From the NCBI RefSeq assembly GCF_004005855.1, contig NZ_SACL01000002.1, forward strand, positions 496,001 through 560,000: 64,000 nucleotides of DNA. The letters run 5' to 3'. Positions 24,587 to 34,629 of the stretch are shown piece by piece. The notes under the pieces were generated by a model. It worked only from the letters and a program-made list of their open reading frames with translations, was not told where the DNA came from and made no database searches. The position numbers were made by a program, and so were the translations under genes. Numbering within the stretch: the first letter of the stretch is position 1; each line of letters opens with the position of its first letter. This stretch comes from Rhodovarius crocodyli. Its GTDB lineage: Bacteria; Pseudomonadota; Alphaproteobacteria; Acetobacterales; Acetobacteraceae.

Positions 24587-25138
24587 ATGGCCGGGCACGG
24601 CGCGCATCATGGTGGTGAGAACAAGGGCGTGGCCCTGCTGATCTCGGTGCTGGCCCTTTTCCTGGCCGTGGCCGAGATGGGGGCCAAATCCTCCCAGACG
24701 GAGGCGCTGAACGCCAATGTCCAGGCCGCCAATCTCTGGAGCTTCTTCCAGGCCCGCACCATCCGCCAGACCACCGTGCAGACGGCGGTGGAGGCGGCGG
24801 AGCTGGACCGCACGGAGGCCAACCGCGAGGCGACGGAGACCCAGCAGCAGCGCTGGCGCGCCCGCGTGCAGAACTGGGAGAGCGAGCCCAGCACCGGCGA
24901 GGGCCGGCGTGAGCTGACGGCCCGCGCCCGCGCCGCCGAGGAACGCCGCGACCTGAGCATGGCGCGCTACCACATGTTCGAGTTCGGCTCGGGCGCGTTC
25001 CAGGTGGCCATCGTGGTGGCCTCGGCCGCCATCATCACCGGGGTGGGGCTTATGATCTGGTTCGCCGGCGCGCTGGGGCTGATCGGCGTGGGGCTGACGG
25101 CGCTGGGGTTCTTCGCGCCGACGCTTATTCATTTGTAA
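24587..25138 (+). CDS. DUF4337-like membrane protein
   Basis: 183 residues: a membrane helix near the N-terminus (GVALLISVLALFLAVAEMGA), a long charged helical region (about 45-125) and two hydrophobic helices at the C-terminus (about 128-180), the arrangement of DUF4337 proteins. Function unknown. AGGAGCG precedes ATG 24587. A three-hairpin repeat starts 9 bp after the stop. Confidence 0.75.
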   Translation: MAGHGAHHGGENKGVALLISVLALFLAVAEMGAKSSQTEALNANVQAANLWSFFQARTIRQTTVQTAVEAAELDRTEANREATETQQQRWRARVQNWESEPSTGEGRRELTARARAAEERRDLSMARYHMFEFGSGAFQVAIVVASAAIITGVGLMIWFAGALGLIGVGLTALGFFAPTLIHL

Positions 25139-25147
25139 AGTATTCAC

Positions 25148-25260
25148 GTTCTTTTATGGAAAAAAGAACCAAAAAACTTCTGCGAGTTTGGCGTGCCCTG
25201 ACTGCGGGTGCGCAACAAACTCGAAAAGTCTTTTTGCTTCTTTTTCTTCAAAAAAAGAAG
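25148..25260. repeat. AT-rich three-hairpin repeat, copy 2 (inverted)
   Basis: Same element as at 13321-13438 in reverse orientation. The GTTC...GAAC hairpin is first (25148-25169), the central stem is CGAGTTTG/CAAACTCG (25183-25190 with 25216-25223), and the CTTC...GAAG hairpin is last (25237-25260). It lies between two plus-strand genes, DUF4337 and upp, and may terminate the former. Confidence 0.85.
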
Positions 25261-25308
25261 AATCCCTAAACCCTTGATCCCCTTGGCACCCGCGCGCCAT
25301 ACAGGCCC

Positions 25309-25935
25309 ATGAGCTTCCGCGTCTGCGACCACGCCCTGGCCCGCCACAAGTTGACCACCCTGCGCCGGGTGGAGACGGACAGCCCTACCTTTCGCCGCGT
25401 GATCGGCGAGTTGGGGCTGATCCTGGCCATGGAGGCGCTACGTGACCTGCCGGAAGCCGATCGCGCCATCGACACCCCGCTGACCGCCATGCAGGCCCCC
25501 TGCCTGGCCGCACCCGTGCCCTGCATCGTGGCGGTCCTGCGCGCGGGGCTGGGCCTGACCGAGGGCGCCCGCCTGCTGCTGCCGGAGGCCCCGATCGGCC
25601 ATGTGGGGCTGGTGCGGGACGAGCACACCCTGCAGGCCAGCCGCTACCTTCTGCGCCTGCCGCCCGATATCGCGGCCCGCGGCGCGCTGGTGATGGACCC
25701 CATGCTGGCCACGGGCGGCAGCGCGATCCAGGCGGTGACGGCGCTGAAGGAAGCCGGCGCGCGCGACATCCGCTTCGCCTGCGTGGTCGCGGCACCCGAG
25801 GGCGTCGCGCGCTTCGCCGCCGCCCATCCCGATGTTCCCGTGGTGGCGGCCGCGCTGGATGAGCGGCTGGACGAGCGCGGCTATATCGTGCCGGGCCTGG
25901 GCGATGCCGGGGACCGCTGCTTCGGCACCGCCTAA
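25309..25935 (+). CDS. upp: Uracil phosphoribosyltransferase
   Basis: 208-residue pyrimidine-salvage enzyme making UMP from uracil and PRPP. Family features: HALARHKLTTLRRVETDSPTF start, VLRAGLGL (about 78-85), the PRPP loop DPMLATGGSA (about 129-138) and the C-terminal uracil-binding YIVPGLGDAGDR. It stands alone between a repeat element and the convergent histidine kinase gene. Confidence 0.95.
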   Translation: MSFRVCDHALARHKLTTLRRVETDSPTFRRVIGELGLILAMEALRDLPEADRAIDTPLTAMQAPCLAAPVPCIVAVLRAGLGLTEGARLLLPEAPIGHVGLVRDEHTLQASRYLLRLPPDIAARGALVMDPMLATGGSAIQAVTALKEAGARDIRFACVVAAPEGVARFAAAHPDVPVVAAALDERLDERGYIVPGLGDAGDRCFGTA

Positions 25936-25985
25936 GGGCGACGCCCGTCTTCAGGCGACAGGGCGATGCCCGTCTTCAGGCGACG
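25936..25985. repeat. Tandem duplication of a 25-bp unit
   Basis: Two copies of gggcgaygcccgtcttcagg followed by cgac, 25 bp period, one substitution between copies, lying between the upp stop and the end of the kinase gene. The second copy supplies the kinase's last three codons. Probably a local slippage duplication. Confidence 0.7.
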
Positions 25986-28192
25986 GTCGGCCGCGCCTGC
26001 TGTGCCAGCCCGGCGATCCTCCGCACCAGCACGTCCCGCTGATAGGGTTTGGCCAGGATATCGAATTCCGGCACTTCCTTGCCCAGCACCGGACCCGTGT
26101 AGCCCGAGGCCAGCAGCACCCCGATGCCGGGGTGCAGTTCCAGGGCCCGGCGGGCGAGATCCATGCCGGAGATGCCGCTCGGCATCACGACATCGCTGAA
26201 CAGCACGTCCACCTGCTCGCCGTTCTCCAGCAATTCCAGCGCCTGCCGGCCATCGGCGGCGGCCAGCACGCGGAAGCCGGCCTCGCGCAGCATCTCGGCC
26301 ACCATCTCCCGCACCTGGGCGTCGTCCTCGGCGACCAGCACGGTGGCGCTGGCCATGGCGACCACGGCGGCCTGGCGCTGCTGCTGCGGCTCGGGCACGC
26401 GCACGCCGGTTCCGGGCGTCAGCGGCAGGAACAGCGAGACGCCGGTGCCGCGCCCCGGTTCGCTGCGGATGGCGACATGCCCGCCCAGCTGGCGCACGAA
26501 GCCGAACACCTGGCTGAGGCCGAGGCCCGTGCCGCGACCCGGCGCCTTGGTGGTGAAGAAGGGCTCGAAGGCGCGCGCCAGCACGTCGGGCTCCATGCCG
26601 GACCCGCTGTCGGTCATGCGGATCTCGGTGAAGGGGCCGGGATGGGCCTCCTCATTGTTGATCAGGTCCGCGCGGGACAGCCAGGCGGTGCGGGTCGAGA
26701 TCTCGACCTCGCCGCCCTCGGGCAGGGCGTCGCGCGCGTTGATCGCGAGGTTCAGCAGGGCGGCCTCCAGCTGCGCGGCATCGGCGTGGCAATGCGGCAG
26801 GCCGGGCGAGAGTGACAGCCGCAGCGTGACGGCCTCGCCCAGCGCGCGCTGGATCAGCGGCTCGAAGCCCGTGACCAGGGCATTGGCGTCCAGCGCCTCG
26901 CGCTTCAGGGGCTGGCGGCGGGCGAAGCTCAACAGGCTGGAGTTCAGCCGCGCGCCCCGGGCCACGGCATCGCGCGCCGCGGCCATCAGGCGCTTGGCCC
27001 GGTCATCGGCCTGGGCGCCCAGATGGCGTTCCAGCATCTGCACGGTGCCCAGGATGGCGGTCAGCAGATTGTTGAAGTCATGCGCGATGCCCCCGGTCAG
27101 CCGGCCCATCGCCTCCAGCCGCTGGGCCTGGGCCAGCTGTTCCTCGGCCCGCTCGCGCTTCTCGATCTGCTCGCGCAGCTCCCGGGCGGTGCCGGCCAGG
27201 CTCTGCAGCGCGGCCTGGGCGGCCACCCAGCGGTTGCAGGCCAGCCAGGTGACGAAGCTGAGCGCGAAGGTGATGGCCGCCGTCACGGCCAGGACCACCG
27301 CCGTCGTGCGGCGCCATCCGGCCAGGATCTCGGAACGGGGCAGGGCGTAAGTGACCAGGATCTGCTCCTGGCCCACCCGGCGGGTCGTGGCCAGCCATTC
27401 CTGGTGGTTCGCGTCGCTGACCCAGCTGGGCTCGGTGCCGCCCGCGCGCGCGAGCTGCAGCAGGCTGGATGCCGCCGGCGTCACGGAGGGCTGGGTACCG
27501 GGCGGGCATCGGGCCAGCACCGTTCCGTCCTCCCGCAGCAGGGCGATGTAGCGCTCCCCGGTGCCGGCCATGGTCTGCCACTGCTGCTCGAAATAGGCAG
27601 GCGGGACGGAGCCGAGATAGACACCATCGAAGCGCCCGTCCCCGCTCAGGCGCGGGCGGCTCATGGTAAAGGCGAGTTCGCCCGAGGTGCGCCCCACCAG
27701 GGGCTCGCCGAAATACACGCCGTTGTAGCCTTCGGCGTGGTGGCGGAAGTAGTCCCGGGTCGCGAGGTTCACCTGGGGCGTGGGCCAGGCGATGCTGATG
27801 GCCAACAGGTCTCCGTTGGGCTCCACGATATGAAGGACGCGCAGCTGGTTCACCCGCTGGTCCAGGGCGCGCAGGCCCTGATGGATGCGTTCACGCTGCG
27901 CGCGCAGTTCCTCCCACGACAGACCGCGCAGCAGCTCACCCATGCGGTCCAGCACCAGGGCGTTGGTGTCCACCACCTTCAGCGCGTGCTCTGTCGCGAT
28001 GGTGGCGATGCGGTCCACCCGCTGGGAGGCGGTGGTCAGGCTGCGCTGGTAGTCGTGCCAGACGAAAAGACCCGCGGCCAGGAAGGGCAGCAGCATGGAC
28101 GCTGCCAGCAGCACCCTGAGCGACCAGGGCGGTGAAAGGCGGGGACTGTCGGGCGCGAGCATCGGGGGACCTGGCAAATATGGCAAAATCAT
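25976..28192 (-). CDS. Hybrid sensor histidine kinase/response regulator
   Basis: 738 residues: N-terminal membrane helix (about 25-45), a periplasmic dCache/PDC-like sensor (about 46-295), a second membrane helix (about 296-318), a dimerisation domain with phospho-His in GGIAHDFNNLL (about 370), an ATPase domain (LNLAINARDALPEGG; TGLGLSQVFGF) and a C-terminal receiver with phospho-Asp in DVLFSDVVMP. No DNA-binding output is attached, so it signals through another protein or phosphorelay. ATG 28162 is an alternative start. It is unlinked to any obvious partner. Confidence 0.93.
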   Translation of the reverse strand: MILPYLPGPPMLAPDSPRLSPPWSLRVLLAASMLLPFLAAGLFVWHDYQRSLTTASQRVDRIATIATEHALKVVDTNALVLDRMGELLRGLSWEELRAQRERIHQGLRALDQRVNQLRVLHIVEPNGDLLAISIAWPTPQVNLATRDYFRHHAEGYNGVYFGEPLVGRTSGELAFTMSRPRLSGDGRFDGVYLGSVPPAYFEQQWQTMAGTGERYIALLREDGTVLARCPPGTQPSVTPAASSLLQLARAGGTEPSWVSDANHQEWLATTRRVGQEQILVTYALPRSEILAGWRRTTAVVLAVTAAITFALSFVTWLACNRWVAAQAALQSLAGTARELREQIEKRERAEEQLAQAQRLEAMGRLTGGIAHDFNNLLTAILGTVQMLERHLGAQADDRAKRLMAAARDAVARGARLNSSLLSFARRQPLKREALDANALVTGFEPLIQRALGEAVTLRLSLSPGLPHCHADAAQLEAALLNLAINARDALPEGGEVEISTRTAWLSRADLINNEEAHPGPFTEIRMTDSGSGMEPDVLARAFEPFFTTKAPGRGTGLGLSQVFGFVRQLGGHVAIRSEPGRGTGVSLFLPLTPGTGVRVPEPQQQRQAAVVAMASATVLVAEDDAQVREMVAEMLREAGFRVLAAADGRQALELLENGEQVDVLFSDVVMPSGISGMDLARRALELHPGIGVLLASGYTGPVLGKEVPEFDILAKPYQRDVLVRRIAGLAQQARPTVA

Positions 28193-28499
28193 GCCCTGTC
28201 ACACGCGCGACTTGCAATCCGAATCACTGCGAACCGACGGGGCCGGGGGTGACTTCCGCGCATCGTGACCGTGGCAGCGGTGCGGCGGGCGCGGGCAGGG
28301 GGGTGTCCGGGTGACTTGCACGCGCCGCTGTAATGGGGCATGAGCCTGCGCGTCACGTTCCCGGCCCCGCCGGGGGCGCGGCAATTCTCACGCGGTGCGC
28401 CCTTCCTGCCCGACAATGGCGATGAAGGTCCGGTCCCCGACTATCGGGGGTGCAGCACCGCGGAGGCCCAACCGGACTGAATGTGAAGGAAAGATCGCC
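28193..28499. other. Intergenic region upstream of rpsB
   Basis: 307 bp between the divergent kinase and rpsB. It must hold promoters for both and the rpsB leader, but I cannot place a convincing -35/-10 pair. The only clear element is GAAGGAAAG (28485-28493), the rpsB ribosome-binding site. No ORF or repeat is evident. Confidence 0.5.
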
Positions 28500-29297
28500 A
28501 TGGCGATGCCCGTCGTTACCCTGCGTGGCCTGCTCGAGGCCGGTGTCCATTTCGGCCACCACACCCGCCGCTGGAACCCGAAGATGGCTCCGTACATCTT
28601 CGGCGTGCGCAACCAGGTCCACATCCTGGACCTGCAGCAGACCGTCCCCATGATGGACCGCGCCCTGAAGGCCGTCCGTGACGTGGTGGCCGGCGGTGGC
28701 CGCGTGCTGTTCGTCGGCACCAAGAAGTCGGCTGCCGAATACGTGGCCGAGGCCGCGCAGCGCTGCGGCCAGTATTATGTGAACCACCGCTGGCTGGGCG
28801 GCATGCTGACCAACTGGAAGACCATCACGGGTTCCGTGAAGCGTCTGAAGGAAATGGAAGGCCGCCTGGGCGGCGACGTGGAAGGGCTGACCAAGAAGGA
28901 AGTCCTGATGCTGACCCGCGACAAGGAAAAGCTTGATCGCGCGCTGGGCGGCATCAAGGACATGGGCGGCCTGCCGGACATCATCTTCGTCATCGACGTG
29001 GTGAAGGAGAAGCTGGCGATCGAGGAAGCCAACAAGCTGGGCATCCCGGTCATCGGCGTGGTCGACAGCAACTCCGACCCCTCGGGCATCACCTTCCCGA
29101 TCCCCGGCAACGATGACGCCATCCGCGCCATCAACCTGTACTGCGACATGGTCGCCGGTGCGGTGCTGGACGGCATCTCGGCCGAGCTGGGTTCCTCGGG
29201 CGCCGATCTGGGCGCGATGGCCGAGCCCCTGCCGGAAGAGGCGCTGGAAGCCGAGGAAGTCGCGGCCGAAGCCCCCGCCCCGGCCGCCGAGGCCTGA
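28500..29297 (+). CDS. rpsB: 30S ribosomal protein S2
   Basis: 265 residues with the universal S2 sequence ([38 protein letters not shown]). The C-terminus has an Ala/Glu-rich tail (about 240-265), common in alphaproteobacteria. ATG 28500 follows GAAGGAAAG; ATG 28506 is also possible. It is first of the rpsB-tsf-pyrH-frr-uppS-cdsA-dxr-rseP-bamA series. Confidence 0.98.
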   Translation: MAMPVVTLRGLLEAGVHFGHHTRRWNPKMAPYIFGVRNQVHILDLQQTVPMMDRALKAVRDVVAGGGRVLFVGTKKSAAEYVAEAAQRCGQYYVNHRWLGGMLTNWKTITGSVKRLKEMEGRLGGDVEGLTKKEVLMLTRDKEKLDRALGGIKDMGGLPDIIFVIDVVKEKLAIEEANKLGIPVIGVVDSNSDPSGITFPIPGNDDAIRAINLYCDMVAGAVLDGISAELGSSGADLGAMAEPLPEEALEAEEVAAEAPAPAAEA

Positions 29298-29303
29298 TGT
29301 TTC

Positions 29304-29364
29304 CCGCCCCGGGCCGCGAGGTCCGGGGCGGAACACTTCCGGGCAGGCCCTTTGGGGCTTGCCC
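29304..29364 (+). promoter_or_regulatory. Two GC hairpins between rpsB and tsf
   Basis: Hairpin 1: CCGCCCCGG (29304-29312) pairs with CCGGGGCGG (29323-29331). Hairpin 2: GGGCAGGCCC (29341-29350) pairs with GGGCTTGCCC (29355-29364) through one G-U. No U-run follows, so they may attenuate or protect the rpsB message rather than terminate fully. Confidence 0.55.
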
Positions 29365-29483
29365 CGGGACGCATGGCAATGGAAGTTTCATGGGCCCGCC
29401 GGGCCGGAACACCTTGCCAGCCCCATGGATTGACGGGCATCGCCTGATGCCCAGACGCAAACCCCGTTCTGGAGAGAGCGAAG

Positions 29484-30401
29484 ATGGCCGAGATCACCGC
29501 CGCGCTGGTGCGCGACCTGCGCGAGAAGACCGGCGCCGGCATGATGGACTGCAAGAAGGCGCTGGTTGAGTCGAACGGCGACATGGAAGCCGCCATCGAC
29601 TGGCTGCGCAAGAAGGGCCTGTCCGCCGCCGCCAAGAAGTCCGGCCGCGTGGCCGCCGAAGGCCTGGTCGGCACCGCCACCGGCCCGACGGTCGGCGCCA
29701 TGGTCGAAGTGAACGCCGAGACCGACTTCGTTGCCCGCAACGAGAGCTTCCAGAACTTCGTCGCCGAAGTGGCGGGCCTGGCCCTGTCCGTGGGCGAGGA
29801 CGTCGAGAAGCTGAAGGCCGCGACCTATCCCGGCACCACGCATTCCGTGCAGGATGAGCTGACCCGCCTGATCGCCACGATCGGCGAGAACATGACCATC
29901 CGCCGCGCCCGCGTGTTCCGCGTGAACGAGGGTGTGGTCGCCGCCTATGTGCACAACGCCGTGAAGCCGGGCCTGGGCAAGATCGGCGTGCTGGTCGCCG
30001 TCGAGTCGACCTCCGAGCTCGCCGCGCTGGAGACCCTGGGCCGCCAGGTGGGCATGCACATCGCCGCCACCCGCCCCGAGGCGCTGGACACCTCCGCCGT
30101 GGAGGCTTCCGCCCTGGAGCGCGAGCGCGCGGTGCTGACCGAGCAGGCGCTGGCGTCCGGCAAGCCCCCCGCCGTCGTCGAGAAGATGGTCGAGGGCCGC
30201 ATCCGCAAGTACTACGAGGAAGTGGTGCTGCTGGAGCAGGTGTGGGTGCATGACGGCGAGAGCCGCGTGAAGCAGGTGGCCGCCAAGGCCGGTGCGAACC
30301 TGACCGGCTTCGCCCGCTTCCAGCTGGGTGAGGGCATCGAGAAGGAAGTCGGTGACTTCGCGGCCGAAGTGGCTGCCCAGGCCGGCATCACCAAGGGCTG
30401 A
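29484..30401 (+). CDS. tsf: Elongation factor Ts
   Basis: 305 residues; cytosolic nucleotide-exchange factor for EF-Tu. N-terminal UBA-like [20 protein letters not shown] and the EF-Tu-contacting [10 protein letters not shown] (about 74-83) are present. GGAGAGAG precedes ATG 29484. It is 186 bp downstream of rpsB, separated by two hairpins. Confidence 0.98.
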   Translation: MAEITAALVRDLREKTGAGMMDCKKALVESNGDMEAAIDWLRKKGLSAAAKKSGRVAAEGLVGTATGPTVGAMVEVNAETDFVARNESFQNFVAEVAGLALSVGEDVEKLKAATYPGTTHSVQDELTRLIATIGENMTIRRARVFRVNEGVVAAYVHNAVKPGLGKIGVLVAVESTSELAALETLGRQVGMHIAATRPEALDTSAVEASALERERAVLTEQALASGKPPAVVEKMVEGRIRKYYEEVVLLEQVWVHDGESRVKQVAAKAGANLTGFARFQLGEGIEKEVGDFAAEVAAQAGITKG

Positions 30402-30409
30402 AGCCTTGC

Positions 30410-30432
30410 GGGGGCGGCTTCGGCCGGCCCCC
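30410..30432 (+). terminator. UUCG-tetraloop hairpin after tsf
   Basis: GGGGGCGGC-TTCG-GCCGGCCCCC, a very stable hairpin 9 bp after the tsf stop. There is no T-run, so it may be a 3' end stabiliser or a partial terminator before pyrH. Confidence 0.5.
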
Positions 30433-30534
30433 TCCTGTCCGGCGCGGGAGGTTCCCTTCCGCGCCGTTCTTGTGACTCCCGCGCGCCGCTCCTAATGTGC
30501 GCGCGCCCACCAGGCCCCAGGCACGGACATACCC

Positions 30535-31275
30535 ATGAGCGAAACCGCCACCCAGGCTGAAAGCCCCACCTACAAGCGCGTGCTGCTGAAGGTCTCCGGC
30601 GAGGCGCTGCTGGGCGGTCGCGAATACGGGCTGGACAACGCGACGGTGAAGGCCATCGCCGAGGATGTGCGCGATACCGTGGCCCTGGGTGTGCAAGTGT
30701 GCCTGGTCATCGGCGGCGGCAACATCTTCCGCGGCGTGGCCGGGGCCTCGGCCGGCATGGAACGCGCCCAGGCCGACTACATGGGCATGCTGGCCACCGT
30801 GATGAACGCGCTGGCCATGCAGAACGCGCTGGAGCGCATGGGCGTGCAGACGCGCGTGCAGTCCGCCATCGAGATGAGCTCGATCTGCGAGCCCTATATC
30901 CGCCGCCGCGCGATCCGCCACATGGAGAAGGGCCGGGTGGTGATCTTCGCCGCAGGCACCGGCAACCCCTTCTTCACCACCGACACGGCGGCTGCCCTGC
31001 GCGCCGTCGAGATGGGCTGCGAGGCGCTGCTGAAGGGCACGCAGGTGGACGGCATCTACAGTGCCGACCCGCGCAAGAACCCGAGCGCCGAATTCTACAC
31101 GCGCCTGACCTATCTTGAGGTCCTGGCGCGCGACCTGCAGGTCATGGACGCCGCCGCGATTTCCGTTGCGCGTGAGAACGGCCTGCCGATCATCGTCTTC
31201 AACATTCACGAACCGGGTGCCTTCCGCGAGGTGATGCTGGGCCATGGCCGCTTCACCACCGTGAAGGACGACTGA
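30535..31275 (+). CDS. pyrH: UMP kinase
   Basis: 246-residue hexameric kinase making UDP from UMP. Motifs: [12 protein letters not shown] (about 16-27), [10 protein letters not shown] (about 57-66), [16 protein letters not shown] (about 138-153) and [11 protein letters not shown]. Followed 10 bp later by frr. Confidence 0.98.
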   Translation: MSETATQAESPTYKRVLLKVSGEALLGGREYGLDNATVKAIAEDVRDTVALGVQVCLVIGGGNIFRGVAGASAGMERAQADYMGMLATVMNALAMQNALERMGVQTRVQSAIEMSSICEPYIRRRAIRHMEKGRVVIFAAGTGNPFFTTDTAAALRAVEMGCEALLKGTQVDGIYSADPRKNPSAEFYTRLTYLEVLARDLQVMDAAAISVARENGLPIIVFNIHEPGAFREVMLGHGRFTTVKDD

Positions 31276-31285
31276 GGAGAGCATC

Positions 31286-31858
31286 ATGGCCGCCCCCGCA
31301 GACCCCAAGGCGCTGAAGGAAGACCTGCGCCGCCGCATGGACAGCACCATGGAAACCCTCAAGAAGGAGTTCCAGGGCCTGCGCACCGGCCGTGCCAGCC
31401 CCGCGCTGCTGGAGCCGATCCGCGTCGAGATCTATGGCGCCGTCTCCCCGCTCAACCAGGTGGCCAACGTCTCGGTCGGCGGGCCCGGCCTGCTGAACGT
31501 GCAGGTCTATGACCGCGGCCAGGTGAAGGCGGTCGAGATCGCGATCCGCGATTCCGGACTGAACCTGAACCCGCAGACCGAGGGGCAGACCATCCGCGTG
31601 CCGCTGCCGCCGCTGACGACGGAGCGCCGCAACGAGCTGTCCAAGCAGGCCGCCAAGTATGCCGAGGGCGCCAAGATCGCCGTGCGCAACGTGCGCCGCG
31701 ACGGCATGGAGCAGGCCCAGGGCTGGAAGAAGAAGAGCGAGATCTCCGAGGACGACGCGAAGCGCCTGGAGAAGGAAGTCCAGACCCTGACCGACGACTA
31801 CGTGAAGAAGGTCGACGCCGCCTTCGCCGAGAAGGACAAGGACATCAAGTCGGTCTGA
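31286..31858 (+). CDS. frr: Ribosome recycling factor
   Basis: 190 residues, with the three-helix-bundle pattern and the conserved LRTGRASPALLEPIRVE and VRNVRRD segments. With EF-G it splits post-termination ribosomes. The stop overlaps the uppS ATG as TGATG. Confidence 0.97.
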   Translation: MAAPADPKALKEDLRRRMDSTMETLKKEFQGLRTGRASPALLEPIRVEIYGAVSPLNQVANVSVGGPGLLNVQVYDRGQVKAVEIAIRDSGLNLNPQTEGQTIRVPLPPLTTERRNELSKQAAKYAEGAKIAVRNVRRDGMEQAQGWKKKSEISEDDAKRLEKEVQTLTDDYVKKVDAAFAEKDKDIKSV

Positions 31859-32607
31859 TGGACGGCAGCGCCGACCCCGCGCGCGGTTCCGGCACCGGCC
31901 AGCGGCCCGTGCCCTGCCACGTCGCCATCATCATGGATGGCAACCGCCGCTGGGCGGAGGCGCGGGGCCTGCCGGTCGCGCTCGGCCACCGGGCGGGGGC
32001 CGAGGCGCTGCGCCGCGCCATCCGCGCGGCCGGCGAGGCGGGGGTGCAGTGGCTCACCGTCTTCGCCTTCTCCTCCGAGAACTGGCGCCGCCCGGCCGAG
32101 GAGGTGCAGGAGCTGACCGGGCTGCTGCGCTTCTACCTGAACCATGAGGTGAAGGCCCTGGCCAAGGAAGGCGTGCGCCTGCGCGTCATCGGGGACCGTT
32201 GCCGCTTCGGTGAGGAACTGCGCGCCCTGATCGAGCGCGCGGAGGCCGACACCGCCTCCAAGACCCGCCTGAACCTGAATGTCGCGCTGAGCTACGGCGC
32301 GCGGGACGAGATACTGGCCGCCGCCCGCGCGGTGGCCGAGGCCGCGAAGCGCGGCGCGCTGGACCCGGCGGCGCTGGACGAGGCGACCTTCGAGGGTTTT
32401 CTGGCCACCGCCGGCATGCCCGACCCCGACCTGATCATCCGCACCAGCGGGGAGCAGCGGCTGTCGAACTTCCTGCTGTGGCAGGCGGCCTATGCCGAAT
32501 TCGCCTTCCTGCCGGTGCTGTGGCCCGATTTCGATGCGGAACAGTTCAACGCGGCGCTGGAAAGCTTCGCGACGCGGGACCGCCGCTATGGGGCGCGCAA
32601 CCCGTGA
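31858..32607 (+). CDS. uppS: Isoprenyl transferase (undecaprenyl pyrophosphate synthase)
   Basis: 249 residues of the cis-prenyltransferase fold: HVAIIMDGNRRWAEARG (about 21-37, catalytic Asp in MDGN), FAFSSENWRRP and the C-terminal RTSGEQRLSNFLLWQ. It makes the C55 lipid carrier for peptidoglycan and O-antigen. The stop overlaps the cdsA GTG. Confidence 0.97.
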   Translation: MDGSADPARGSGTGQRPVPCHVAIIMDGNRRWAEARGLPVALGHRAGAEALRRAIRAAGEAGVQWLTVFAFSSENWRRPAEEVQELTGLLRFYLNHEVKALAKEGVRLRVIGDRCRFGEELRALIERAEADTASKTRLNLNVALSYGARDEILAAARAVAEAAKRGALDPAALDEATFEGFLATAGMPDPDLIIRTSGEQRLSNFLLWQAAYAEFAFLPVLWPDFDAEQFNAALESFATRDRRYGARNP

Positions 32608-33458
32608 GTGTCCCACCCGTGGTCGCCGCGCCCAGCGGCCCCTGGCGTGACCTGCGCAAGCGGGCGCTGACGGCGGCCCTGCTGGGGCCCGCGGCGCTCG
32701 CCTGCGTGTGGCTCGGCGCCTATTGGTACACCGGCCTGATGGCGGTCTGCGTCGCCGGCCTGTCCTGGGAATATGTCCGCATGTGCGGCGGGCGCAGCCG
32801 CACCCTGCCGGGCGCGCTGGTGCCGCTGTTCGTGCTGGTGGCCTGCGCCATCTCCGCCTTCTCTGAGCGCCTGGCCGGCGTGCCGGTGGCGGGCGCCATC
32901 CTGCTGGTGGGGGCGGCGGCAGCCTGGTTCTCGGCCAGGCGGCGCGGCGTGCCGCCGATCTTCCTCGGCGCGGGCGTTCTGTATATCGGCATCGCCGGCA
33001 TGGCGCTGATCGAGCTGCGCCACGACAACGAGGCAGGGCGCGAGAACGTGCTGTTCCTGCTGCTGATCGTCTGGGCCTCCGACACCTTCGCCTATATGGC
33101 CGGCCGGTTCTTCGGCGGGCCGAAGCTCGCGCCCGCGATTTCCCCGGGCAAGACCTGGTCGGGGGCGCTCGGCGGGCTGGCGGGCGCGATGCTGGTGGGC
33201 GTCATTGCCGCGGAATTCATGGAGCCCCGGGCCTCGGGACTCCACGCGATACTGGTGGCGGGCGTTCTGGGGATGGTATCCCAGGCGGGTGATCTGGCGG
33301 AAAGCTGGCTCAAGCGGCGCTTCGGCGTGAAGGATTCCTCGCAGCTCATTCCCGGGCATGGGGGGCTGCTCGATCGGTTGGACGGCATCTTGGCGGCGGC
33401 CCCGGTCGCGGCCATCTGGAGTGCCGTGTTGGGCATGGGGGTACATCTGTGGCGGTAA
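32604..33458 (+). CDS. cdsA: Phosphatidate cytidylyltransferase
   Basis: 284-residue integral membrane enzyme that makes CDP-diacylglycerol. About seven to eight hydrophobic segments; the CDS signature is recognisable near the C-terminus (SQAGDLAESWLKRRFGVKDS and IPGHGGLLDRLDG). GTG 32604 overlaps the uppS stop; GTG 32610 is also possible. It overlaps dxr by 10 bp. Confidence 0.95.
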   Translation: MSVPPVVAAPSGPWRDLRKRALTAALLGPAALACVWLGAYWYTGLMAVCVAGLSWEYVRMCGGRSRTLPGALVPLFVLVACAISAFSERLAGVPVAGAILLVGAAAAWFSARRRGVPPIFLGAGVLYIGIAGMALIELRHDNEAGRENVLFLLLIVWASDTFAYMAGRFFGGPKLAPAISPGKTWSGALGGLAGAMLVGVIAAEFMEPRASGLHAILVAGVLGMVSQAGDLAESWLKRRFGVKDSSQLIPGHGGLLDRLDGILAAAPVAAIWSAVLGMGVHLWR

Positions 33459-34618
33459 GGCGCGTAACGGTTCTGGGCGCGACCGGCAGCATCGGTCGCA
33501 GCACCGCGGCCTTGCTGGAGGCAGCATCCCCCGGGGAGTTCGAGGTCGAGGCGCTGGTCGCCGGGCGCGACGCCGCCGGGCTGGCGGCACAGGCGCGCAA
33601 GCTGGGCGCGAAGCTGGCCGTGGTGGCCGATGAGGCGGCGCTGCCCGCCCTGCGCGAGGCCCTGGCCGGTTCCGGCATCGAGGCCGCGGCCGGCGAGGCG
33701 GCGGTGGTAGAGGCCGCCTCCCGCCCCGTGGACTGGACCATGGCGGCCATCGTGGGTGCGGCCGGCCTGGCCAGCACCCTGGCCGCGCTGGCGCGCGGGG
33801 GCACGCTCGCGCTCGCCAACAAGGAATCGCTGGTCTGCGCCGGCCCCATCGTCCTCGATGCCGCCAAGGCCTCGGGCGCGCTGCTGCTGCCGGTCGATTC
33901 CGAGCACAACGCCATTTTTCAGGCCCTGGTGGGGGCCGCGCCCGAGAGCATCGAGCAGATCATCCTGACCGCCTCCGGCGGGCCGTTCCGCAACGCGACG
34001 CTGGCCGAGATGCGGGCCGCGACGCCGGAGCAGGCGGTGAAGCACCCCGTCTGGTCCATGGGCGCCAAGATCTCGGTCGACAGCGCCTCGATGTTCAACA
34101 AGGGGCTGGAACTGATCGAGGCCGCGCGGCTGTTCCCGGTCGAGCCCCGGCAGCTGGGCGTGCTGGTGCACCCGCAATCGGCGGTGCATGGCCTGGTGCA
34201 GTACAAGGACGGCTCGCTGCTGGCGCAGCTGGGCACGCCCGACATGCGCACGCCCATCGCCCATGCCCTGGCCTGGCCGCACCGCATGCAGGTGGATGTG
34301 CCCCGGCTGGATCTGGCCGCGCTGTCCAGGTTGGAATTCTCGGCCCCCGACCCGGTGCGCTTCCCCGCGCTGCGCCTGTGCCGTGAGGCGCTGGAGGCGG
34401 GCCACGGCGCGCCCTGCGTGCTGAACGCCGCCAATGAGGTGGGCGTCTCGCTGTTCCTGGCCCGCCGGCTCGGCTTTCTGGATATCGCCACCGTCGTCGA
34501 GGAGACCCTGGCGGCGCTGGGTGGCGAACGCGTGCCCGATTTGGCCGCCGTGCTGGCGCTGGACACCGCCGCCCGCGCCCGTGCCCATGAGATCGCCGCC
34601 CTGCGCGCGGCCGCCTGA
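33449..34618 (+). CDS. dxr: 1-deoxy-D-xylulose 5-phosphate reductoisomerase
   Basis: 389 residues, GTG start inside the cdsA 3' end. N-terminal NADPH motif VLGATGSIGRST, KESLVCAG (about 128) and metal-binding VDSEHNAIFQAL (about 150-161). It commits DXP to MEP for isoprenoid synthesis, matching the uppS gene just upstream. Confidence 0.97.
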   Translation: MAVRRVTVLGATGSIGRSTAALLEAASPGEFEVEALVAGRDAAGLAAQARKLGAKLAVVADEAALPALREALAGSGIEAAAGEAAVVEAASRPVDWTMAAIVGAAGLASTLAALARGGTLALANKESLVCAGPIVLDAAKASGALLLPVDSEHNAIFQALVGAAPESIEQIILTASGGPFRNATLAEMRAATPEQAVKHPVWSMGAKISVDSASMFNKGLELIEAARLFPVEPRQLGVLVHPQSAVHGLVQYKDGSLLAQLGTPDMRTPIAHALAWPHRMQVDVPRLDLAALSRLEFSAPDPVRFPALRLCREALEAGHGAPCVLNAANEVGVSLFLARRLGFLDIATVVEETLAALGGERVPDLAAVLALDTAARARAHEIAALRAAA

Positions 34619-34629
34619 GGGGAGAGATC

